A stretch of 11,212 bases of DNA from Opitutia bacterium UBA3151. GTDB lineage: Bacteria; Verrucomicrobiota; Verrucomicrobiia; Opitutales; Seribacteraceae. A program made the translations under genes and the position numbers. Numbering within the stretch: position 1 is the stretch's first letter; each line of letters opens with the position of its first letter. Location of the stretch: NCBI GenBank assembly GCA_002364975.1, contig DEYT01000030.1, forward strand, positions 1 through 11,212, written 5' to 3'. Positions 1 through 5,852 of the stretch are shown here, piece after piece. The notes beneath the pieces were generated by a model, which was not told the DNA's origin, ran no database searches, and saw nothing but the letters and a program-made list of their open reading frames with translations.

Positions 1-524
1 GGACCGAGGATTTTCACGAGAAAAATTCTATACCAAAAAAAGAGGAGGGCAATTTTGTTTTACGCCACTGCAAGTGCAAGATAGCCGAGGCTAGTGGAAA
101 TTCTCACGGCGGATTGCCTAATCATTATACCTGTCTTTTCGATTTTTTGTTTATCCATTCGTCTAGATGGTGCAGAATGGCTGAAACTTCATTGACGGAA
201 AGTCCATCCGCTTTTTGTTGAGTATTTCAATGATCGAAAGGACACGATCTAAACCTAAAACATTATATTTTTGATCAAGTAGTGAAGGCATATCATTATA
301 TATAATCTATGATTTAAATATCAAAAAGCATTTATTTTAAGACAAATAAATTTTTATTTAAGCCCGAGTTTCTTCTTCTTATTGATTACCTTTTTGAAAA
401 ACTTTTTTACAACCATACTTGATTCCAGATGGCGAAGTAGAGCCCGCCCGAGGTTCAAAATTTTAAAAATCGAAATCCATCTTTGCAACTTGTGCAAGCA
501 TGCAGAAATTTGTTCAATTGGAGA
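1..524. other. Leader region with no intact gene
   Basis: About 520 bases precede the sialidase start and contain no convincing intact gene. The plus strand is open from base 3 to a TGA at 219-221 (72 codons, no start inside the window). It contains an HCKC motif vaguely like the cysteine-containing tails of some SufR/ArsR-like regulators, but the match is too weak to call. The minus strand carries a frameshifted HTH-like reading (125-291, listed separately). Bases 292-480 are very AT-rich, with TATAAT-like strings near 295-306 on both strands. An antisense reading at 354-548 overlaps the sialidase start and ends in a lysine-rich tail; it resembles no family I know. I see no clear terminator or well-spaced promoter. 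Confidence 0.5.
125..291 (-). pseudogene. Possible frameshifted HTH (IclR-like N-terminus) remnant
   Basis: Read on the minus strand from ATG at 289-291, the sequence begins MPSLLDQKYNVLGLDRVLS. It continues in another frame, after a lost base in the run near 210-216, as ADGLSVNEVSAILHHLDEW, ending at TAA 125-127. Restoring one base gives a 55-residue protein. Its LDRVLSIIEIL, GLSVNEVSAIL layout resembles the first two helices of an IclR-type winged helix (LDRAL.IL.LL...GLSL.ELA). The second half of a winged helix and any effector domain are absent, so this would be a truncated relic and not a working regulator. A strong -10-like TATAAT lies only a few bases upstream of the ATG, too close for a normal leader. 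The resemblance could be chance in a 170-base stretch. Confidence 0.25.
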
Positions 525-1673
525 ATGAAAAGAGTTTTCCTTTTTCACCTATATTTTCTTTTCTTTTCCTCTCTCCTCAAAGCAGACCGAAAAGTAATCA
601 TTATTCATGAGCAAGGGCAGTATGGTTGTCACACCTTTCGAATTCCGGCAATCGCTACAACCAACAAAGGCACCTTACTTGCTGTTTATGATTTGAGATA
701 TAAAAGTCGTCGGGATTTGCAGGGAGATATGGATATCGGACTTTCGCGTTCAACCGATGGTGGTGAAACTTGGTCTCGCCCGGTTGTAATCCTCGATATG
801 GAAGAATTTGGTGGTTTACCTGAGGATCAAAATGGTTGTTCTGACCCGAATATTTTGGTGGATCGGAAGACGGGGGAGATTTTGGTTTCAGCGCTTTGGA
901 CGCATGGTAAACCAGGTACACATCAGTGGAATGGGAAAGGTTCGGAACCTGGACACTCGATCCATAAATCTTCCCAATTCATGTTTGTTCGTTCGAGTGA
1001 TGATGGTCTAACTTGGAATGAGCCCGTGAACTGGACCCAGAGATTAAAGGATGAGAAATGGCACCTCTTTGCTCCGGCACCAGGTAATGGAATCACCCTT
1101 TCGGATGGAACCTTGGTGATTCCGACGCAGGGGAGAGATGCAGAAGGGCTTCCATTTTCTAATTTGATGTGGAGTGAGGATCACGGGAAAAACTGGACGG
1201 TTTCCAAACCTGCAAGAAATAATACCACCGAGTGTGCTGTGGTCGAGTTAAAGGATGGATCTTTGATGTTAAATATGCGGGATAATCGCAACCGGACTGA
1301 TAAATCAGATACGAACGGAAGGGCGGTAAGTATAACCAAAGACAGAGGAAAGACTTGGTCGGTTCATACCTCCGACCACGGAACTCTGCCAGAACCGGTT
1401 TGCATGGCGAGTTTACTTTCCCATGACTTAAAGGAAGGACGGAGAGTGCTTTTCTTTTCCAACCCAAACAGTAAGTACCGCCGGGAAAAGATGACTGTGC
1501 GGATGAGCCTCGATCAGGGAAAGTCTTGGTCCAAGTCAATCCTGCTTGATCCAAAGGGCGGGGCGTACAGTTCGATGTCGATGGTAGATGAAGATACACT
1601 GGGAATTTTATACGAATCCTCCCTTGCGGATCTGGTTTTTCAAAAAATTAAGCTTTCCGAGTTTGGATTGTAA
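525..1673 (+). CDS. Secreted exo-alpha-sialidase (GH33-like neuraminidase)
   Basis: The likely reaction is hydrolytic release of terminal sialic acids from glycoconjugates outside the cytoplasm. From the ATG at 525 the product is 382 residues with a signal peptide of about 20 (basic start, phenylalanine/leucine-rich core, LLKA before the probable cut). The frame is open upstream to a TTG at 483, but only the 525 start begins directly with the signal peptide. The six-bladed sialidase propeller shows FRIP with Arg39, and five Asp boxes (S/T-x-D-x-G-x-T/S/N-W) centred on Asp78, Asp159, Asp219, Asp273 and Asp330. The catalytic set looks complete: acid/base Asp56 in YDLR, Glu236, arginines Arg39, Arg252 and about Arg320, and nucleophile Tyr348 in AYSSM followed by LYESS. 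There is no carbohydrate-binding module. GGAG lies only one base before the ATG, so ribosome binding is not classical. The YHYH gene follows 36 bases later and may be co-transcribed. Nonulosonic acids other than Neu5Ac are possible substrates. Confidence 0.92.
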   Translation: MKRVFLFHLYFLFFSSLLKADRKVIIIHEQGQYGCHTFRIPAIATTNKGTLLAVYDLRYKSRRDLQGDMDIGLSRSTDGGETWSRPVVILDMEEFGGLPEDQNGCSDPNILVDRKTGEILVSALWTHGKPGTHQWNGKGSEPGHSIHKSSQFMFVRSSDDGLTWNEPVNWTQRLKDEKWHLFAPAPGNGITLSDGTLVIPTQGRDAEGLPFSNLMWSEDHGKNWTVSKPARNNTTECAVVELKDGSLMLNMRDNRNRTDKSDTNGRAVSITKDRGKTWSVHTSDHGTLPEPVCMASLLSHDLKEGRRVLFFSNPNSKYRREKMTVRMSLDQGKSWSKSILLDPKGGAYSSMSMVDEDTLGILYESSLADLVFQKIKLSEFGL

Positions 1674-1709
1674 ATTTCGTTGCAATTGTCTAGCTCTGTT
1701 CAGTTATTA

Positions 1710-2696
1710 ATGAAAATTCTCAAAAAAACTATCTGGACATTTACTTTTTGTAGCATCCTCACTTTGGTGAACCATCTTGTTGCACAACAACGGGAACAGA
1801 GAGGACGTCCACCGATTCGTAAGCATACGATTACGGAGAGAGGTGATTTGAAATTGAACCCGGCAATTCAGAAACTTTCACCCAAAAACATGAGTAAATT
1901 CAAAGAGTCGAATAAGGAAATAAAGGTGGAGGCAAATGGAATACCCAAACATAAGGTTGGTCAATTTCCGAGCAGGCATAACCCAAATTCAGTGGAAGAA
2001 CAGGCTCATGATTTTTCAATTCCTACCAATCAAAAACCTGCACGCCAGCCTATTTCCTTACATAACGAATCGGGCCGGGGCCCACCGAACACGCCATTTG
2101 GAATTGCTGTAAACGGTGTACTTTTTGACCCGGGTACGGCGGAATTTTATATGGGAGACCGAGATGCAGACTGGAACTACGAGGCTCTGGGTGGTTCGAT
2201 CCTGCTCGGACTGGATGCTAACCACGGCCATGTTCAACCGAATGGATCCTATCATTATCATGGCTTACCTACTGGCCTTTTAAAAAAACTCGGGGTGAAT
2301 CCGAAAGAACATTCTCCTCTAATCGGATATGCCATGGACGGCTTTCCTGTTTACGCTCTTTACGGATACAAAGACCCAAAGGACATGACTTCCAAAATCA
2401 AAAAAATGTTCAGTAGTTTCCGGTTAAAACAAGGAGAGCGTCCAAATCCACCCGGTGGAAAATACGACGGTGCATTTAGTAAGGATTATGAATATGTGAA
2501 AGGCTTGGGTGATTTGGACATATGCAATGGACGATTTACGGTTACGGATGAATTTCCCAAAGGCACCTATGCTTATTTTTTGACCGAAGACTGGCCGGTC
2601 ATTCCCCGATACTTTAAAGCGGAACCACTGAGGTTACGTGGTGGGCCGAGGCATCATCGGGGCGGGCCTCCGCCTCCACCCCGTCGTTCTCCCTAA
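1710..2696 (+). CDS. Secreted YHYH domain-containing protein
   Basis: From ATG 1710 the product has 328 residues. An N-terminal signal peptide (about residues 1-25, ending LVAQQ) is followed by a basic, asparagine/proline-rich linker of about 95 residues. The YHYH domain (PF14240-like) spans roughly 125-305: FGIAVNGVLFDPGTAEFY, NHGHVQPNGSYHYHG with the name motif at 181-184, GYAMDGFPVYALYGY at 206-220, and DICNGRF/TYAYFLTEDWP near the end. The family is common in exported proteins of marine bacteria. Its biochemical role is not established; the paired histidines suggest metal binding, which is inference. The last 20 residues form an unusual RGGPRHHRGG-polyproline-RRSP tail, rich in His, Arg, Gly and Pro. 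No Shine-Dalgarno is visible before the start; an in-frame TTG at 1680 is a less likely start because it adds residues ahead of the signal peptide. It follows the sialidase by 36 bases, so a shared transcript is plausible. Confidence 0.9.
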   Translation: MKILKKTIWTFTFCSILTLVNHLVAQQREQRGRPPIRKHTITERGDLKLNPAIQKLSPKNMSKFKESNKEIKVEANGIPKHKVGQFPSRHNPNSVEEQAHDFSIPTNQKPARQPISLHNESGRGPPNTPFGIAVNGVLFDPGTAEFYMGDRDADWNYEALGGSILLGLDANHGHVQPNGSYHYHGLPTGLLKKLGVNPKEHSPLIGYAMDGFPVYALYGYKDPKDMTSKIKKMFSSFRLKQGERPNPPGGKYDGAFSKDYEYVKGLGDLDICNGRFTVTDEFPKGTYAYFLTEDWPVIPRYFKAEPLRLRGGPRHHRGGPPPPPRRSP

Positions 2697-2860
2697 TTTT
2701 ACCGAGCTTACCGAGGGCTTCAAGTGGGGTCTGATCTTCACAGAAAATGTGTTTGATTTCAATTTCACCTTTCAAACTCCTAGGTTTCAATTTGATGATC
2801 TGAGTAAAATACCGAGTTTAATTATTTAATCTAGACTTGTTTTTTTCGACGCTATTTTGA

Positions 2861-3640
2861 ATGATGATTCATATGAATTTCTCAATCCCTTTGTTCTTAA
2901 AATTATTCTTATTGAGTTCAATGGCTGCACAGCAGCCTGAACTCCGGACTCTGGATTCGAAGTTTGAAAAAAACACCCAATGTTTAAATCCGGAATATCT
3001 TTTATTTTCAGCTCAAGCTAAAACCAAGGAAACCCCAGCATTGCTTATTTATCTTCATGGAGGTGGTGGAGTTGGGGACAATGTTCGCCGCTTACAAGGC
3101 CAAGCTCATGCATTGCTTGCTGGAATCAAAAAATTTCAGAAAGGGCCTTGCCATGTGGTAGTTCCTCAATGCCTTCGAAAAAGAAAAGATGGAGGTCGTG
3201 GGACTTGGGAAGCAAAAGATTTAGATCTTCTTTTAAACGGACTATCCACAAATCTGAAATTTGATCCAAAGAGAGTTTATCTAACTGGAAACAGTATGGG
3301 AGGATACGGTTCTTGGGCATGGGGAGGACAGAGTCCTCTGCGATTTGCTGCGATTGCCCCGATAGTTGGTGGGATCGGGCCAGGTGGGCCAAAGGATGTT
3401 ACTCCAAATCTTGATCAATGGGCTGCTAATCTTGCCAAAGTGCCGGTTTACGCTTTTGCTGGAGCCACAGATAGGGTCGTTCCTGCAGAGCGATCGGAGA
3501 GGATGGTTGCTGCGATACAAAAGGCTGGGGGAAAGCAGGTGAAGATCAAAGTCTATCAGGATCAGGGGCACAATGCCCGACAAGTGGTCTACTCCAGTAA
3601 GGAATTTTACGACTGGATGTTTGGCAAGAAAAGAAAGTAG
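2861..3640 (+). CDS. Secreted alpha/beta-hydrolase (esterase, CE1/prolyl-oligopeptidase-like)
   Basis: The product is 259 residues from ATG 2861 (in-frame ATGs at 2864 and 2873 are alternative starts; 2873 gives the cleaner signal peptide MNFSIPLFLKLFLLSSMAAQ). The alpha/beta-hydrolase fold is clear: oxyanion loop HGGGG at 66-70, nucleophile elbow GNSMGGYG with Ser145, acid Asp204 in GATDRVVP, and base His237 in DQGHNA. The order and spacing match the dienelactone hydrolase, phospholipase/carboxylesterase and PHB depolymerase-like group, often annotated in PVC genomes as prolyl oligopeptidase family or feruloyl esterase-like proteins. Substrate cannot be read from the sequence; a carboxyl ester (for example on a polysaccharide) is most likely. 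It sits 164 bases after the YHYH gene and converges on the minus-strand gene at 3753, so it probably ends a transcription unit. No Shine-Dalgarno is visible. Confidence 0.87.
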   Translation: MMIHMNFSIPLFLKLFLLSSMAAQQPELRTLDSKFEKNTQCLNPEYLLFSAQAKTKETPALLIYLHGGGGVGDNVRRLQGQAHALLAGIKKFQKGPCHVVVPQCLRKRKDGGRGTWEAKDLDLLLNGLSTNLKFDPKRVYLTGNSMGGYGSWAWGGQSPLRFAAIAPIVGGIGPGGPKDVTPNLDQWAANLAKVPVYAFAGATDRVVPAERSERMVAAIQKAGGKQVKIKVYQDQGHNARQVVYSSKEFYDWMFGKKRK

Positions 3641-3704
3641 AGGGTTAGTCTCGGTAATGCCCAGCCGATAAAATCCGATACAGTGAAGAATCAATAGGAA
3701 GATC

Positions 3705-3740
3705 TGTATATTATACACTAGCCTGTAAGCTACACTTACA
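3705..3740. repeat. Two short inverted repeats between convergent genes
   Basis: Within the 112-base gap between the hydrolase and the minus-strand gene lie two small perfect inverted repeats: TGTATA-T-TATACA (3705-3717) and TGTAAG-CTACA-CTTACA (3724-3740). Their position between convergent stops fits a weak bidirectional transcription end, but the stems are only six AT-rich pairs and no U-tract follows, so I do not call a rho-independent terminator. CTGTAAGCT at 3723-3731 also matches the tandem element beyond the other end of the neighbouring gene (4685-4700). Confidence 0.3.
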
Positions 3741-3752
3741 AATCATTCAGTT

Positions 3753-4655
3753 TTACCACAGGTTACAAGTAATAAGCTTGTGAAGAAAAGCACGGGAATT
3801 TAAATTTTCAACCCAATGCCTAGGAATGGAAGATAAACCATTGGCCGCACCTAAGAGAATTCCCAAGGCTAACCCTCGGGCACAGTTATCACCTCCTGCC
3901 ATGGCGTTTTCAATGAATGCGGTCTCGATGTCATTACCGTATTTAATGGCTAAATAGAGAACCGAGGGGAGGGCGGACGAAATGGAACAGGCTGGGCCAA
4001 GTTTGGTAATCGCGTCCACTGTATTTTCTGAGAGTACACTGTTTGCTTTTTTGAGCGCCCACTCAGGTGCAGTTTCGTTGAGGGTATTAAGCAGATTGGC
4101 TCCATGTATAAGTTGATAGCCTGATTTGGCGAGAAAGATGGCCGACTCTTCCGCTTCTTTGGATCGATGGGTAAGCATGGTTTGCTCGACCGAAGCCCGT
4201 ACTACTTCTTCTTCGGAAGAATTTGAAAGAAAGATAATAAGAGGGGCAATGCGTGCGGGACCCGCAATTTCCGCTGAGTTACTTCCTCCTTGAGTCTTGT
4301 CAGTTTGGTTTTGAACATTAGCCAAGGTGGTTTTGGTCGCACCGTCTACATAATGATTATAGTTAGGCCACATACCAAGCCAGTCCTCCATAAATTTAGA
4401 AGGATTCCATGCTTTTTCTTTTATAAGAAAATTTAAAAGGCATAAGGATTGATCACCAACATGTCCCTGATCACCTGCTTGCTTATGAGGATGGTAGGAA
4501 TCAGGCCCGGGAAGTTTATAATGAGAGACCCGTCCATATTTCTTCTCTAGTTCATTAGGATCATAGATCCAGTGGACTCCTAATGATAGGGCGTCGGAAC
4601 AAAAGGAGCCGAAAAGTAGACCGGTTTGCTTGTCATTTAATGGATCCATTTCCAT
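3753..4655 (-). CDS. ADP-ribosylglycohydrolase-fold protein, J1-crystallin-like
   Basis: The product is 300 residues with no signal peptide, so it is the only clearly cytoplasmic protein here. It has the all-helical ADP-ribosylglycohydrolase fold (PF03747): GLLFGSFCSDALSLGVHWIYD at 12-32 in place of G...GDALG.P.H..Y, GDQSL at 67-71, VDGATKTTLANV at 103-114, THRSKEAEESA at 162-172, and the C-terminal AGGDNCARG at 253-261 followed by a glycine-rich helix. This layout is closest to the J1-crystallin-like branch. In classical ARH/DraG enzymes the two magnesium ions are held by a TDDT-type motif and a C-terminal D-x-D-S/T; here these are GDQS and GGDNC, so some metal ligands differ. Activity on ADP-ribose bonds is therefore uncertain. 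The gene is monocistronic, convergent with the hydrolase and divergent from the SGNH gene. A second in-frame ATG at codon 3 is possible. Confidence 0.85.
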   Translation of the reverse strand: MEMDPLNDKQTGLLFGSFCSDALSLGVHWIYDPNELEKKYGRVSHYKLPGPDSYHPHKQAGDQGHVGDQSLCLLNFLIKEKAWNPSKFMEDWLGMWPNYNHYVDGATKTTLANVQNQTDKTQGGSNSAEIAGPARIAPLIIFLSNSSEEEVVRASVEQTMLTHRSKEAEESAIFLAKSGYQLIHGANLLNTLNETAPEWALKKANSVLSENTVDAITKLGPACSISSALPSVLYLAIKYGNDIETAFIENAMAGGDNCARGLALGILLGAANGLSSIPRHWVENLNSRAFLHKLITCNLW

Positions 4656-4801
4656 GAACTCTATTCGTATCAGGGAATTTATAAAGCTTACAGCTTACAG
4701 AGCCTTCAGATTTACGTACATCTGGGATACAAATTATCATTTAGATGGAAAAGAGTTTTGTCTTTTCCTGACGAAAAGAAAGAATGTAACTGCAAGTACT
4801 T
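4656..4801. promoter_or_regulatory. Divergent intergenic region with candidate minus-strand promoter
   Basis: This 146-base spacer must hold the start signals for the J1-crystallin-like gene (leftward) and the SGNH-haem pair (rightward). Reading leftward, a -10-like TATAAA at 4678-4683 lies 22 bases before the ATG. Directly upstream of it is the 7-base tandem CTGTAAG CTGTAAG (4687-4700 on this strand, overlapping the spacer where a -35 region would face the polymerase). No good -35 accompanies it, so an activator-dependent promoter is possible. For the rightward genes I found only weak hexamers and no Shine-Dalgarno. All promoter statements are inference from string matching. Confidence 0.35.
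4685..4700. repeat. Tandem AGCTTACAG element
   Basis: AGCTTACAG occurs twice, at 4685-4693 and 4692-4700, overlapping with a seven-base period. The reverse complement, CTGTAAGCT, occurs once more at 3723-3731 just past the other end of the same gene. The tandem copies abut a TATAAA that could be the -10 of the minus-strand gene, so they could be an operator or activator half-site pair. The third copy may be coincidental. Confidence 0.4.
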
Positions 4802-5830
4802 ATGAAAATGCTCCAACCCTCCCTTTATCTCCCCATCCTTTTATCAACCATGTTTTTTCCCTTGAGGTCAGCTCAAGCCAGCTCTCCCTTAGTGGCGGAT
4901 ATTCCTTTTTTGCAAACGGGAGATCGGGTTGCCTTTGTGGGTGGCGGGTTGATCGAGCGTGCTCGTTTGAATGGATACCTAGAGACGGCCTTAACTTTAG
5001 GGGCAGGACCGAAGGTAAGTGGCTTAAAGTTTCGAAATCTCGGTTGGAGTGGAGACACGGTTTTTAATGATGCTCGTTCTTACTTCGGAAAACCCAAAGA
5101 GGGTCGGGATAGGCTGAAGAAAATAATTGCCGAGTGGAAGCCGAGTGTGGTTTTTCTGAACTATGGCACTGAAGTTGTATTATCTAGGGGCAGAGCTTGG
5201 ACTGATGAACCCGCAGCGAGTAAGCGTTCCGCCGGGAGTTGGGATGATAGTACAGGAGTCTTTCTGGAAGGATATAGAAAAATGCTTGAAGAGATAAGAA
5301 AGGAGGCCGGTGATGATTTGAGAAAAGTCGTCGTGATTGCTCCACCCCCTTTGGAAAATCTTGGGAGTCCACTGCCTGATCACCAAGAAAATAACCGAAG
5401 ACTTTCCAAGGTTCGGGACGCACTACAAACTTTTGCGAAGGAAAGGAACGCTGATTTTGTAGACCTTTTCAGGGCTATGGGGGGAGACAAATCGGAAGCA
5501 GCAGTTTCGCCCAAAATTTATACTCACGACGGGCTCCATTTCACCAGGTATGGTTACCTTGAATTGGCCGGACAGTTTGCATTAGGATTAGGGTATGAAA
5601 CGATTCAGCCACATACTCTGACCGAAAATCTGAGGAAAACTATCATTGAGAAAAACCGCTTATTTTTTCACCGTTGGAGACCAGCGAATGAGACCTATCT
5701 TTATTTATTTAGAAAACATGAGCAGGGGAATAACGCCAAAGAAATCCCTCAATTTGACCCGATTATTGAAGAACGGGAAAAAGAAATTGAAGAGCTTCGA
5801 AAGCTAATTCTCAAAGGTTCTCAAGGATAA
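4802..5830 (+). CDS. SGNH/GDSL hydrolase-like secreted protein, catalytic Ser missing
   Basis: The product is 342 residues, with a signal peptide ending SAQA at about residue 26. SGNH-fold blocks are recognisable: GDRVAFVGGGLIERA at 40-54 (block I), FRNLGWSGDTV at 77-87 (block II), VFLNYGTEV at 117-125 (block III) and THDGLHFT at 241-248 (block V, Asp243 and His246). In block I the GDSL strand reads GGGL, so the nucleophile serine is absent. In block III the oxyanion asparagine of G-x-N appears lost (YGTEV where relatives have YGxNE). A C-terminal tail of about 70 residues (KNRLFFHRWRP, NETYLYLFRKHEQG, EIPQFDP, then a charged helix) resembles the linker joining SGNH domains to haem/HEAT domains in composite PVC proteins. 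The haem gene follows after 22 bases, so this is probably one unit split over two genes. ATG 4808 (codon 3) is an alternative start. Function is likely binding or an atypical hydrolase; a classical esterase role is doubtful. Confidence 0.85.
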   Translation: MKMLQPSLYLPILLSTMFFPLRSAQASSPLVADIPFLQTGDRVAFVGGGLIERARLNGYLETALTLGAGPKVSGLKFRNLGWSGDTVFNDARSYFGKPKEGRDRLKKIIAEWKPSVVFLNYGTEVVLSRGRAWTDEPAASKRSAGSWDDSTGVFLEGYRKMLEEIRKEAGDDLRKVVVIAPPPLENLGSPLPDHQENNRRLSKVRDALQTFAKERNADFVDLFRAMGGDKSEAAVSPKIYTHDGLHFTRYGYLELAGQFALGLGYETIQPHTLTENLRKTIIEKNRLFFHRWRPANETYLYLFRKHEQGNNAKEIPQFDPIIEEREKEIEELRKLILKGSQG

Positions 5831-5852
5831 TTAAATTACGACTTCTTTATAC

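Noticed and set aside
3..221. Plus-strand open frame with an HCKC motif, possible tail of a cysteine-containing regulator
   Set aside because: No start in the window, only a weak motif likeness, and it overlaps the better-looking minus-strand HTH reading.
354..548. Minus-strand 64-codon reading frame with a lysine-rich end
   Set aside because: It overlaps the sialidase start and signal peptide, resembles no known family, and its composition is explained by AT-rich DNA.
1159..1599. 146-codon minus-strand frame opposite the sialidase
   Set aside because: It lies wholly within the sialidase, antisense to its Asp boxes, and has no recognisable motif.
2699..2715. Tandem TTACCGAG (2699-2706 and 2708-2715) after the YHYH stop
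   Set aside because: Two copies of eight bases without hairpin potential or U-run; too short to support a function.
2638..2829. Plus-strand frame overlapping the end of the YHYH gene
   Set aside because: It begins inside the conserved end of the YHYH gene and has no recognisable domain or start signal.
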